A DNA stretch of 64,000 nucleotides, from the NCBI GenBank assembly GCA_013396755.1, contig VWZF01007063.1, positions 142,351 to 206,350 of the forward strand, given 5' to 3'. Numbering within the stretch: position 1 is the first letter of the stretch; each line of letters starts with the position of its first letter. This document shows positions 51,904 through 64,000 of this stretch, in pieces. This DNA is from Sclerurus mexicanus (Eukaryota > Chordata > Aves > Passeriformes > Furnariidae). The notes beneath the pieces are model-generated. The model ran no database searches. It worked only from the letters and a program-made list of their open reading frames with translations, and was not told where the DNA came from. The position numbers and the translations under genes were made by a program.

Positions 51904-53297
51904 ATATTCAGTACATCCTGTAGCATTACAGCAGGTGAATTACATTTATTTTATCCTTGGAGGTCAACTCTGAGGCAGCTTGCTATATGGCAAATGCTGC
52001 ACTTCTGGCATAGAATGTATGTTAACTAAAGAGCGGTGAGGGAAGTAAACTGGCATCGCTGCCGAGGATGAAAAATGGCAGTGAAGGGACTGTAACTCCT
52101 GTGACTACAAGGAAATTTGCAACAAAGTGTGTAGCTTGGGTCTGGTGGGAATGAGATAGCCAGAAAAAAATGGTAGTGGTGTCCTCTAAAACCTTTTTCA
52201 GAGATCCTAATGCTTGCTTAACATTCCCTTTGAAGGTGATTATGTTGAGAAAAGTCCATCCCAGAGGAAGAGTGAAAGGACTCAGCAGTTCCAGTCAAAG
52301 TGAAGGCGAATATTTGAAATCAAGCTCATAATAGTTATTATACTCTTTCATTGTCATTTAGTTCAAGGGCCTTTCTGACTTGGAATTTTGACAGAATATG
52401 TACGTGCTTTATGATCATTGGAATTCCAGTTGTCCTTCCTGTCTCCAGTGAGAAAGTATCTTAACATATGCTAACTATATTACTACAACAATGGAGAAGA
52501 ATGGAAACCTGTCAGAAATTAGTTTTATGAGGCTGTGTAATGCATGTGTACGCGACAGCCTGGTAGCACGACCAATTAAAGCTGACTGACGTTTTTCAGG
52601 AATGTGATCTTAGTTGCATAAAGCTTTGCCAAACTTTAACTCCTTAAGATGAAATTTTCCATGGCAGTGTCTGCCTCTGATTAATTTTTGTATATAAAAT
52701 TGCAGCTGAATCAGTTCGATGGGCTGGCAGACAGAGGCTATGGGGAAAAAAGCTATTTTGTGTCTTTTTTTTTTTTTTTTTAACAGGTCTAATACCCCTG
52801 TGCTTTGAGGTAAAGATATAAAGTTTGGCAAGCAGAGGTTGTGAATTTGCTTTTTGCTGTCCTGTGAAAATCCATTTGGATTTGGCTAAAATACATGGGG
52901 TTAAGGAAAAGAAAATGCAGTTTTTAAATGCTTACAGGAGAGTTCTTATATTTTTTTCACAGTTAAGTTCCCTGAATAATCCATTTTATAAAGTATGCTC
53001 TAGCCCAGGGCTGAGATGAATTTTCTTGTAATTACTGTTCTCAGCTGGTGCAAGTTTCAAGACTAAACATTTCAACTAAGAGCAAAATTCTAATGTCTTT
53101 TATATTAATGTCCCTTTGTTTTCCCTTCCCTGCACTGGACCAAAGTGGCCTGGAGAATTAAGATGATTTGGTCCTAACAGCAAGAGTAGCATGGAGCAGG
53201 AGGAATGGATTTAGAGAAGGAGTGTAGCTGAAATGCATTTAAGGCAGGTAAAGGAGAAAGGAAAACTGGAGGCTGTGGTGGATTGGGAGCCAGAATG

Positions 53298-53362
53298 AGT
53301 TACATAGTTTGATTCCTCTTCTGTACATTCCTTACCTCACAGAAGTGCTGTGAGACTCTTCC
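53298..53362 (+). repeat. Possible ancient MIR-type SINE tail
   Basis: GATTCCTCTTCTGTACATTC followed by CTTACCTCACAGAAGTGCTG and TGAGACTC resembles the 3' part of amniote MIR elements, where a 'cctcatctgtaaaat' block precedes 'cttacctcacagg-gttgtgag'. It could be a remnant of the same type as the piece at 51,850. Confidence 0.4.
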
Positions 53363-54600
53363 TGAGAGATGTGGTTGGGGCTGAAAATCAGGTGTGCAGA
53401 AGAAAGAGAAAATTTGAATCATCTGGCAACAGACTTGGAGCTGGGTGATCCTGTTCTTCTTCCCCACAAAGGGTGGTGTTACCACTTCTATTGCTCTTCC
53501 TCATTTCCCAGGGATTCTGTTTCCTCCACATTCTCTGCATTTCTTTTTTGTCCCTTCCATTCTGGTTATTTATATTGTGCTGCTTCTCTTACTGAAAACT
53601 GAGGTGAAATTTCCAGGTCTTTGATTACTGTACCACTAAAGGGCAAAACTATAAAGAACAGAAGTCTTCTAAGTCTTTTAATTTGTTTGGTTTTTTTTTA
53701 CAAAGAACCAAGGAATGTATCAGTAGAGACTTAAAACAATAAGGAAAATAAATCTATTTCACCACTAGTGGATATTCCCCCATTCCTTTACTGTAGATTT
53801 TTTAGATAGAAGAGGAAAAAGTAAATTGTGTTTGAAGCTTTTTTTTTTTTAACTCCCCATGGTTCTAGTGATGACAAACACTGTACAAGTCAGAAAGATG
53901 AATTCTTTCTTTTTATATGTTTAGCAAACACTGATATATTTCAGATTTTCCTCTTTGTCAAGGCAGTTAACAAACAGAATTTAAATTCTAATTCAAAGCT
54001 GCTTTGGCATTTAGTTCTGATTTCCAGGGTAAAAATGTAAAGTAATTATCTATTTTGAAGGGGTGCAAAAATGTCTCCAAGTTTGATGATACATGCAGGA
54101 TATTCTGCATATTCATGTTTAATCTATGATGACTGTAAGCACTTAAAAAAAATTGGTTGCATTTTTCAGTATTCGTTCCTGTATTAATGGGTTATATTGT
54201 AAGAAGTGTGGTCAGAAGAATAATATTTTAAAATACATAAACAGGAGTAAATTTATTTTAAGGCTAAACATATTCTGCCTCTCAGATTGACATGTTACTC
54301 TGCCTGTGGTGCTCTCTGTATAGGTAAGAGGCCAAGCTGTAATATCTTGCACACCCATTTTTGTGATACTTCCATTATGAAGGCAGATTGGTGATTTTGT
54401 GATGGAATTTTAATGGACACACTGTTGATGAGAAGAATGGCAACAGAGAGAAGCATTTGACTGCTGTTGCTGTTTAAGTTTTGTCATGGTTCAGAACTAA
54501 AACCTTAAGAATTCTTATAATTAAAATGGGCCCAAAAAAAACCCCACCCCACCCTGACATTGTTCATACATAGATTTTGTTCTTTGGGATTACTTTGCAG

Positions 54601-54745
54601 ACAAACATATGACCTTAGGAGATAATTTAAAAGAACTGGAAAGAGCAATGACTGAAACAGGAAAAACTGCGTCAGAACAAGAAGGTGACTTGAATTTCTT
54701 CAGCATTGAGCAAGCCAAAGCAATCATTGATTACTTCGTTAACAG
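54601..54745 (+). CDS. CABCOCO1: CABCOCO1-like exon C: helical / coiled-coil segment
   Basis: A 145-base exon, entering in phase 1 and leaving in phase 2 at AACAG|GTATTT. It encodes DKHMTLGDNLKELERAMT, then ETGKTASEQEGDLNFFSI and EQAKAIIDYFVN. The first and last thirds are strongly helical with heptad-like spacing of leucine, isoleucine and phenylalanine, suiting the coiled-coil part of the protein. The middle is a polar, acidic loop. The donor GTATTT is weaker than those of the neighbouring exons but the phase agrees exactly with the next exon. Its position between exons B and D follows the order expected for CABCOCO1 orthologues. Confidence 0.8.
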
Positions 54746-57700
54746 GTATTTATTTCTACAGGACCTGTTATTTCAGTAACTTAACATAGGGGGGAGATGA
54801 CTGACAGTTTTATAACTTTTGCTGTAGTGGACTTCTTAAGTGATTGAAAGTTTTTTACCTTACAGAATTAAGGCTACTGTCATATAGGGCTCATAAAAAC
54901 ATTGGATTTCAGAAGCAGCAGAAGTCCGGTATCTACATGAAAAGCTTTTGTGACAGAGACACAGAAAGAGTGCAAACAGCAGTCATTCAGTTATTTATCT
55001 GAGAAGAATACTGAGTCTGATAGCAGCCAGTCACCCCTCTCTGTATAAAGTTTTAACTATATAGTAATGTCTCCAGACCTTTCTCCACTGAAATGCCATG
55101 GTTAAGTCTGTGGCTATACTCGCATCCCACTGCTTCCAGTACATGATGGACAGAATGGTTCTCAGGCTGCTTTATCACCCATAAATGTCAGGGGCAAGGA
55201 GATGGGAAAATTAAAAAGTTACTCTTGTTGTATATGCTCATATATTGCATATGCCCTGTACTGCATCTGTCGCCCTTTGGTCCATTTTCTTACCTGAATG
55301 GTGGTTAGAGGGGGGATTTGTGGCAGACGGGCGTAAAAATTGAATGAGATCATAACTGATCCATACATAAATTTGTTGGGAATTTTCAGACTGTTTTTTT
55401 GCTAGGAAAAGTTTAACACATCAAAGAGGGGTTTTTTTTAGAGTGTTTTCCTAAATGCAGAAAGGTATTTCTTCTTGAAGACAGGCAAAAATACTAGGAT
55501 AACTATGAGCCTTCCAGTTTAGAGTGCTTGGATTCGGACTGGGGATTTAAACCCATCATAGGTGATTTCTCTTACAATTGGGCTATAAAATTTGTCTCTT
55601 TCTCCTGCTGTCTGATTTTTTTTCTTTTGTTTCTTTTTCATGGAAAATACAAAAACACTTCAGGTTCTTCCTGTATGAAATGGGAACATCTCTTTAAGTC
55701 TCAAATTTCTGTAGTCAAGGCAAACCAATGTCCTGCCAAGTACTAGCCCTAAACTAAAAGGAAACTTGGCATTTAAGATGTCTCACTCAACTTTTACTTC
55801 TCCCTTCCTGTCTGTGTCTTTTGTATATTTATAAGGAACAAATGTTCTTTCCAAATAGCATGTCTGTAGCTCCTGTGTAAATTATCCATTGAGAGATATC
55901 TTGTCCATGAAGTAATTCCTTCATAGTCACAAAAATATCATCCAAGAGATCAGGTGCTCCGTCCTTCTAGCACCAAAGTATTAACTGGGCAGAAATACAA
56001 TCAAGCCACAAGACTTTTGCAACAGAATGGTATTTTGGCTGCCAAATCTGTGGTTGTATGTTCAAACTGCGCAATTTATTACAGTGTGTGCTGTTGCAAG
56101 GTCATGGATATACACACATACACCGAAATGTGTCATATGTGTCCAGTTTATGCAATCCAATATTTCAGTCATTGGAATATTTTTTCCCAAATAAGAACAG
56201 TCAGCAAACTTACATAGGTGTACTTTGAACTTTGTGAACTCAGAAATAGGTTGACTGAGTTTTATTACAGTTCAAATTAATGTATTACTTCAACATTTTT
56301 TCTTGTTTAATTTTAAATGATAGGCCTATAGCTTTTTTTTCTGCTCAAGACATTATGACATGTTGTAGTTCAGATCACATTTTTACAGATGAGCTCTAAA
56401 CCCATGGGATTTATAATGGAAACAGGGACAAATGCTTAACTACATTGGCACAAACTGCAGCAACCTATAATGACACCTTCAGGTTTGGGGGAAGGTGACA
56501 GTTATCATCTTTTTATCTTGTCTCCTTGGGCAAACACATATCAACACAGCTCTTGACATTTGCTTTCAGGAAGCAGTGCAGCTAGGGAAATATGTCATTA
56601 TTAATCACCTTCACATTCTCATATGACATCATAAAAGGGTCTATTCTTACTTATACGAGCAAAATTATTTTTGTGTAATTGATAAAAACACTGGTATAGC
56701 ATTTTTTTAATTGTTCCTAACAGATAGAAACAAAAAAGCCGGTTCTATAATACCAATAGAAGAGAGAAAGGGACACCATTTTTTCTGAATAAATACTGAT
56801 GTATAATTTACATGATTTGATGTAAAGAGCATTAGATGGAGGAATTCTTTCCTTGATACAGGATTAAGGGTGCTGGATTGAACAGAGGTCTGTTTAAAAA
56901 TAAAGACATAAAACTCAGAAATGCCAAAAACAATTACTTGTAATTTGGGGCATATTATAAATTATTTGTACCTCTGTAACAGTTCATTAAGAATATCATA
57001 ATACATTTCAAGGAGAAGGGGAAGAGACCTGATTTTGAGGTGCTGTAAATCTGGCTGATTTCTGGAGCACTGGAATAAGTAAAAGAAAAAAGTCTTAAGT
57101 ACTGATTTCTGCCAGTGCAGTTGGAAAGATGTATGTCTTATTTCTTGTGTGTCTGTGCTGTTCATAAAGTATTTTTTTGTCTTTTTTCAAATAATCCCTG
57201 GTAGAATTTTGCCAACTAGTAGGTACGTATGTGAGGGTTTGTGTATTTCCAGAAATTGGTGTGAGTCATTTCCTGGTTAAGTCCTGAAGCCTGCTTAAAC
57301 ATAATTTCTCTATCTCCACTGAAACATGTCAGGAATTCTTCAGTGAAGTGCAGCAATAAAAATGCATTGCAAATGAAATGGCAGATATTTTAAGAACTTA
57401 ATTTCTAATTGCCTGTGTGTTCTGAGCCTGTAGCTGATGGCAGCCAGTTCTTCTGCAGGCCTTGCAGATTGCAAGGCAAGAGGCATTGCTGACCCATTGA
57501 TGGCTCTCTTAAGAAAAGAACTGGTGTCCTGTCCCTCGCCAGAAAGCACAGCAACCACTTACAGATGTTCCCTGCAAATATTGCTGTACTTCTCGTGGAT
57601 ACATCAGGCAGGAGTGTGATACACTCTTGGAATCATCTTTCAGCCTGGACTTGCTATGAAATCACAGAGCTGTGTTTTAAATTGTATGTCAAAATGATGT

Positions 57701-58456
57701 GACAGAAGCCAGAAGTTCTGTATCATGATTTTAAGGGGAGAAGTAATTGTAACAGATGGACTGTGACAAACGAAACCTTTGATTAAACAAATGCCATATC
57801 ATTGATCATTAGAAAAGGAAACAAGGAAAATTATTTAAAACACGTGAAAAGGAAAGCCATGCATGTTTTAAGGAAGATAAATATTTTGAGCCATTGAGAA
57901 AGTCTATTTAAAGTTACTTTTGTTGTAATACACAAAACTTGCTGTGTGTCAATCTAGTTTTTTAGTTTTTCTTTGAGGAAATACTAAGCTGATTTTGCAA
58001 AGTGACCTTGAGAGAATAAATGCTTCCATTCTTTATTGTTTTGGTGTTCCAAGATCAAACTTGCTCCTTGGACTGGCAGCCCATCCCAGAATCTAAAAGT
58101 TGATTTGGCTTTGTTTCCTTCTTGTCTGCTATTGCTGATATTAAAGGCATAAGTATCCTGGGGATAAGTGTTTCAGGAATTACTTTTTTCAGAGTAGAAC
58201 TTTGTCTTCTCAGAATTCAATTTCGTAAGGACTAAGTGGATGTATTTTTAAGTATCATACTGTATTTTCTACAGCCATCTGATAGTATATGCTGCAAACT
58301 AAACATGCCGCATATTGTACCTGAAGTTAAACAACTGTTTCTTTTTAGAATTTAGAGTATTACCATGCTGGAGGGTAGCTCTTAGTTTAACAAAATTTGT
58401 AATATTGTTATCTTTCCAAAGATTTACAACTGTAATAGTATTCTCTTGTTTTTCAG
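54746..58456 (+). other. Intron between CABCOCO1-like exons C and D
   Basis: Begins GTATTT and ends CTCTTGTTTTTCAG, a strong polypyrimidine acceptor; phase 2. No additional exon or recognisable mobile element was found. Open frames of 60-87 codons are on both strands with no domain support. Confidence 0.75.
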
Positions 58457-58526
58457 CTTATTTAAATACTACAGAGTGTATGAATACCTCTTCCATGGTC
58501 CTAGAGGAGTTGTGTTAAGTGATGAG
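58457..58526 (+). CDS. CABCOCO1: CABCOCO1-like exon D: YEYLF segment
   Basis: A short 70-base exon, entering in phase 2 and leaving in phase 0 at GATGAG|GTGAGT. With the two bases carried from exon C it encodes SLFKYYRVYEYLF and HGPRGVVLSDE. The aromatic-rich LFKYYRVYEYLF helix fits the C-terminal half of the conserved region of CABCOCO1 as I recall it. In this frame the exon is too short to stand out as an open frame; the longer frame visible here (58,315-58,518) is a shadow in another register. The protein must continue in at least one further exon, which I could not find before the window ends. Confidence 0.8.
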
Positions 58527-61500
58527 GTGAGTCATTTATATAGATGGAACTCATTATGCAGAGTTATTTAACGAGTGCACCGTGGCATATGTTTTATATT
58601 GCTCAAAGCAACTTCATGTCAACATTACTGCATTACTAACGTGAAATGGCTGATTAAAGCACACAAGTTAGATGTTTTGATCCTCGTATTCAAAATTAAT
58701 TTTGGATTTCGAAAAAGTGTAAATGCACTGCTTGGTTAAGCTGTTAGTTAAATCAGGAACACTTTTGTGTATGTATTTATAAGTTGATGCATGTAATTTG
58801 AATTAGCAACACGTGAGTCTGGCTCTATTTTAAAATCAGCGGTCAAAATCAGAAAAGGTCGTGTTCCATGCCCAGTCTGCCCACAGCCCTAATATTTATG
58901 TGTGCATGTGTATGTACGGAGTTTTGTTTCTACTGTAGCCACCAACAGTTAATTATACTGACTGCAAAGAAACAAGCGAGATAGAAATGGAGCATTTTGA
59001 AAGCATCCAGTTAATAACAGTGAGCTGGCTTGTCTGTAAACCTTGTCATGAGTTCTAACTTACATGGAGAAAAAATACATAAGAAAATGCACTGATGCAG
59101 GATGTGACCTTTAATCAAATGGACAGATTCAATTAATCAAATAAACCTTTCTATAGCTAGACTGTGCCTTTTGAGGATATATGTTACAATACATTGAGAA
59201 GGATTTACATTTTAAATTTGTATTAGGAGACAACTAGTTGCTCAAAGGCACAGTAGTGAATTTTTTTTTATGGCACTTATATTTTAGCTTATCAGTACAC
59301 AGTGAAGTTAAAATTAATGCACTGGAAAATTTTCTTTACGCTTTGAGCGGGTGATTGGACTCTGTAAATGATGTGAGATATTTTCTTTCTGTGTTGCTTT
59401 TAAATGGCCATAGTATAAAAAAGGACTTTTCTTGACATGGATGCAAATATTTGGAAATTATTCTCATAGTTTCTGAGGTGGGTTAAAAATCCAGCTATGA
59501 CAAAACTGTCATTACATAGGTAGAGCAAGACTTCAGCATTACTGTGTTAGGGTGGGTGCTTTATATTAGCTAATCAGATCAATGGGTGGTTAGCACTTCC
59601 TAATTGGTAAAATTGATTTTAATGAGGCTTTGATAAAGTAATTCTTGTGTAAATTTGGGTAATGTATCATATCAGTTTTAGACTAGTGTAACAGAAATGT
59701 CTCTGTGTTTTCTTAAAACCCATTTCTGGTGAGTGAGGTCAGCACGGGCTGTCCCAGCCATGGAAGGGTGGTTGCCCTGTACAGGTGTCTGCTGGAGAGC
59801 ACCACCTCCAGAGAATGGCAGAAACGGATTTCTGGGAATGACTTTGGTGGTGATCCACCAAAGGAATAAGTGCCATCTACAATTACAACTGTCACAAAAA
59901 CATGCAGGACAATTGGTAGCCATAACTCCTTTATGGCCGTTTCTTACCTATGGCACCATGTCAATTTAATCCATCTGTTTAGTATTCTGAGGACCATGGC
60001 AGAGAGCTTTTAATTTGTCCAACCACACTCCAACACCCAAGAAAATCAATACTTATATTCTGTTAGAGTCTATTTTGATAGGGTGATGCATTGTTCTTCA
60101 ATACGTAACAGTTTAAGGCATTGAAGCTGCACATACAAATTTATGGCATTATTTGCACTTGCTTTATGTGTTAAAATATGATGAGGGGTGAAGCCAACAT
60201 AGACTTCAAGCTCTTTTGCTACAACTTCATTATATTTAGAAATACTTATGCTTAAAGGAGAGCATTGCTTCTGTATTTGCAGCCCCCTAGATGAGCAGCT
60301 CAGACCCTGAGGACTGGGTGGGGCTGCCGTGGTTTGGTGTGTGTGGCTGTGGCAGGAGCACACCTGGAGTCACCTGCTCTGCAGTGGATCTGCTCAGGGG
60401 ACAGCAGATCGACTGGGACATCTCTGTGCTGAAAGTAGACAGTAAATCTGTGCTGAGAGGCTGACTGCAGTCCTGCTATGTAGACCAGTGTTTTACAAAA
60501 AAAAGGCTACTCCAGACGCAGCACAGCCCACAGCTGGATGTGATCCTGACTCTAAGTTGAGTGTGATTAATGTCTAAAAAGTTTTCTTTTAGCTCCAGCA
60601 ATAAAAGCCTGTTCTTTTGGAACAGGGCACTGTAAATTGTAATGGCCAGATTTGCCGACATAACAAGAACCACGGTGTTCCAAGAGCTTAATTACAGTAT
60701 TATCTCCTTTTGCAAATGAACACTTTGAGACAAGTCAGTGAAATGACTTGCTTCAACAGAATTGATTTGCTTCCACTGAAATGGCTTTAGCTCAGTGAGA
60801 TGTGTGCTGAAAGAATTACCTACTGAATAAAAGCCCAACAGCCTAACGAGAAGAGCTGCTCCTTTAAAAGAGATGCAGCTACAACAAATAAAAGCTGTGC
60901 TCAGTGTTTTAATGGATATCCTTTCAGAGACACCGCAGTGTGTGTTTTCCAGAGAAATCTTATAGCGATGGGTTGTAAACTCATTGGATTTTTTTTCTCT
61001 CTAGCACAGGCAATTATACAGTGTTCTCAATCAGGTTTCCTTTTTGATCTTTCACTGCAGTTATTTCCAAATGACCCTGTCATTTCCTGTGTAGAATAAA
61101 ATCAGACAAGAAAAGGGAAATGACTCAAAACTCAGATTATGCATACAATATCTGTGACCATGCCGCTTAACAAAATTTAAGTTATTTAAATGTAGCATAT
61201 AATTAGTGGAGCTTCACAGTCTGATTAATATTCTGCATTTGATGCAGCTAGAATAACGGAGCCACCTTTGTAAAATACAGACAGTGTTTAAGTCTTAAAA
61301 GAAAAAAAGGTAACAAATGCCTGGATAATTTAAATTTTTTAAGGTTTTTTTGCATTGGCTAAAGTCTTCAAACCCCAAACTGCCTGAGGTGATCATATTG
61401 CCTAGGAAAATAAAAAAGGTTAAAACAGAAAGACATGAATGCTTGGTTAGATGATAAAACACACATCACACTTCTAACCTACTTTGACAGTATTTAAAAT

Positions 61501-62969
61501 TTAAAACTTGCCTTTCCAGCTATCAAATCCCTTACTTCTCCTTCATTCCAGATCTACAAAGACCTATATATTATGTATGCATGAATACCTGTTAGAAAAC
61601 ATGACGGTACAAGGAACTGCTGAGAAGTGTTAAGATTGCCAAGTAAACTCATTGCTTTTTTTCCTGTTACTATTATGAGCAGTTTCCCCCATTTAGAATG
61701 ATTACAGAAGAAGCTGTGCTTTAGCTGTTCTCTGGCTGTGATCCAAAATAAAATGCATGTAGTGCTAACATACCAGGGTTCTTCAGGAATAGTGTTGTTA
61801 AAGATACTGGGTTTTATCTTTTGCCTGTTCTGGAGTTTTTGCTCCCTAGCTGTGATTTAGTGCACCTATATTAGCCTGCAATTTCTAGGAAAGCTAAAGG
61901 ACTACTGACTAAATCTTGATGTGCAGGGATTCAGTGGAGCAATTCCTATTAACACATGTCAGATCTTATAACAAAGGTTTAAATTGTTAATACATGAATT
62001 GCATAGAAGTTTTTATTTATTTCTATGTTCAGTTAATTTATTTTCCTCTGATAGGATGATATATTACAGCACATCTTGTAATTTTTTTTTTCTCACATTT
62101 ACAAATTGTACCTTATACTGCAGTTCATGTTTTTTGCTGCTCTCTGTTGTGTATTTTTGGATGGAATGAGGCTAAGGTCTTTTGGGATTATGTCTGCTTT
62201 GAAACATTTCCTAATAAAAATAATGTGGTTGGTAAATCTAGTTTTATTCCTACTTGCTTTAGCCAGCCTGATGGAGTAATCTGCTATTTTATGGCCCAGA
62301 TGACTAGCTAAGTTTGACTTCTTGAAATAGTAGTGTACAATGTAATTTTCTTTAGAGATGTCATAGTGGGTCAGGTTGCAATAAAAATATCGAAGATTAA
62401 GTTTAATGGCAGTGCAGATTCAGTATTATAGCAGTCACTAGATATCATCCTCTGTACTTAGAGTTCCAAAGCAGTTTCCATTAATGCCTTCTTTCCATGT
62501 ACTCCTGACTTTCTGAAACATTAAGCTTTTGGACTATATCTGGTCTTTATCCAGTTGTGGGTTGGGTTGTTTTTTGGGTTTGGTCAAACACAAAATCCCT
62601 TCTGTGTTTGAATTGAAGGGGGTGAATATGAAGTATATACTATTTGAAAGCTAATAAAGCTTTTTTCTTCTCTGATGGGAGACCTGAAGTCTGGGACTTG
62701 ACTTTGATATGTAATCCTCATTAGGTGTTGCATATTTAATTGGTTAATCAATCATTGTTTAAACAAATTTGCTCAGTGATTTCTTGAGAACTCCATTTTA
62801 AAGGTCTCGGAAAACGGAACATTTCCATAAGCATATCAGTTCACACTAGAGAGACTCATTCCCCAGCTAATGGAGTGCTTTTCAAAGCCCTGGGGTTTCA
62901 GATATTTGTAATGCTTAAAAACCAGCGAGTTGATTTTCTGTAGCTTTGTTTTGTAAATATCACCATGGC
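58527..62969 (+). other. Downstream intron sequence, no further exon recognised
   Basis: Starts with the strong donor GTGAGT after exon D. The next exon must enter in phase 0; none with a matching acceptor and a plausible C-terminal coding segment was identified. A GC-richer patch lies at about 60,280-60,440 without recognisable content. At 62,741-62,768 there is a cluster of homeodomain- and forkhead-type motifs (GGTTAATCAATCATT followed by the palindrome TTGTTTAAACAA). Confidence 0.55.
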
Positions 62970-63775
62970 AAAGGCATCAAGAAGAGCACAGGACTGGAAG
63001 GGATGTCTTCAATTGTCAGCTCTACTGCCCCTTTCTCCTAGGGAAACATACATAATCCTCTTGAGAAACTTGTCAAACTCCAGTTAAAAAGTTAACTTTT
63101 TTGTCTTTGCTCTTCCAGTTAGAAAGCTGCCCTGGTGCCTGGTTTCTGTAATGGTTATGAAACTTCAATTTCTAGTCTAAGTGTATTCATGACAAGCTTA
63201 TGTGCATTTGTCCTTGTGCCAATTTGTGCCAGTATTGACCTTTAGCTCTCCATACCCAGTGTTTATTTTTCTAGTGTATAAAGAGACAGCAATCTTATTG
63301 TCAGTCTTCATTTAGCCAGACTAGAAAAGCCAGCCTTCTCTAATCTTTGCTTTCAAGGTAGACTTTTGATACATGTATTCTTACAAAGCTAGCAGCCTCT
63401 AGTCATCCTGTTGGCCTTTTTCTATAGTTGTTCCACTTTAAATCAGTTTTGCTTCAAAGCAAGTGACCAAACTGACATAATATTGTTGCTGAGATAAAAG
63501 CAAGGCCTTGTAAAATATCAATAGTGCTTTCTTTTCCTCTGCTGGGAATAGCCTACATGATAGGTCCTAGAAGCACATTTTATACCTGTGTCATGTGGCT
63601 GCCTCGTCATACATCTGCTATTCTGGTTCTCCTTTATTATTTTCCAGCTGAGGTACTCCCAGTGCACAGTAGGTTTTATAAAAACTATGTCCCCACAATG
63701 TCACCTTCCAATTTGTCATTGAATACAAGACTGAATAGTCTTCAAGGCCATTCAGGCCCATCTGTATGATATTCC
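62970..63775 (-). mobile_element. Ancient CR1/L3-like LINE relic, reverse orientation
   Basis: The + strand shows the order expected of a reversed, very old CR1-like 3' region. It has AGGACTGGAAGGGATGTCTTC near 62,990, ACTTGTCAAACTCCAGTTAA, a TCTTCATTTAGCCAGACTAG / AGCCAGCCTTCTCTAATCTTTG block, then CATCCTGTTGGCCTTTTTCTA, GTTGTTCCACTTTAAATC, GTGACCAAACTGACATAATATTG and AGCTGAGGTACTCCC. Each piece corresponds to a known CR1 segment but with heavy divergence, and the spacing is uneven. It is a relic with no coding capacity, clearly older than the 39,428 copy. Confidence 0.5.
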
Positions 63776-64000
63776 TGCCTGCTCATGAATTGATCATGTC
63801 TCTCACATTGCTTTTGTCTAGAAAATTAGTTATTTAATAAACTATAAAATTAGTCTGGCATCATGTATCTTTGATAAACTGATGTTGTGTTACATTCCAT
63901 TTCTCTTTCATTTCCATGCTATTATTTATTTTTCCTTCAAAACATGTTCCTCAAGCCTTTACTGCTCTGAAGATCAAAACTACAGCTTCAAGAGTAGGTT
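63776..64000. other. Non-coding end of window
   Basis: AT-rich sequence without a recognised exon or repeat. It may belong to the same intron as the preceding stretch. Confidence 0.5.

Larger units (their letters stand above)
51502..54600 (+). other. Intron between CABCOCO1-like exons B and C
   Basis: Starts GTAAGT and ends TACTTTGCAG; phase 1. It contains two possible ancient MIR-type SINE pieces, listed separately, a T16-plus run at about 52,767-52,782, and A/C-rich low-complexity DNA just before exon C (54,534-54,555). No other exon was found. Confidence 0.75.

Noticed and set aside
59733..59969. Overlapping frames downstream of exon D as a possible final exon of the gene
   Set aside because: No phase-0 acceptor with a plausible CABCOCO1 C-terminus was seen, and frames on both strands are open, suggesting chance.

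Overview
The window looks like bird nuclear DNA. It is AT-rich, mostly non-coding vertebrate sequence. It carries a chicken-repeat-1 (CR1) LINE 3' end, an avian LTR/ERV-type repeat fragment, several very old amniote interspersed repeats and a GC-rich minisatellite interrupted by an assembly gap. No bacterial or viral operon-like organisation, rRNA, tRNA or CRISPR array was seen. The assignment to birds rests on recognising CR1 and the LTR-type repeat by eye; species cannot be told.

Layout. Positions 1 to about 38,100 hold no gene I can support: unique AT-rich sequence with low-complexity tracts, degraded ancient repeats and a few possible regulatory clusters. Positions 38,590-40,612 form a dense block: a CpG-rich segment, a 19-20 bp GC-rich minisatellite running into a 541-base gap (38,829-39,369), a CR1 3' end whose terminal segment is triplicated, and an avian LTR-type fragment. 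Positions 40,817-43,919 are two near-identical 1,551-bp direct copies separated by a single N, most simply an unmerged contig overlap, i.e. an assembly artefact. Positions 44,000-48,167 are non-coding and contain an old CR1 relic.

The one protein-coding gene I can support lies on the + strand from 48,168 to beyond the window. Four exons (48,168-48,460; 51,332-51,501; 54,601-54,745; 58,457-58,526) are bounded by GT-AG splice sites and join in phase into one 226-codon reading frame. Its sequence resembles the ciliary-associated calcium-binding coiled-coil protein CABCOCO1 (C10orf107 family, CLAMP / flagellar C1a-32-like domain). Both ends of the protein are missing. The first visible exon starts with an in-frame coding minisatellite of 33-39 bp units encoding an acidic DQDQG repeat of about 12 residues. 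This is the most interesting biological feature here. The promoter and first exon may lie near the CpG-rich block and gap around 38.6-39.4 kb, but this is inference.

The rest (58,527-64,000) is intronic or downstream sequence with an ancient CR1-like relic near its end. I found no evidence for a previously undescribed multi-gene system.
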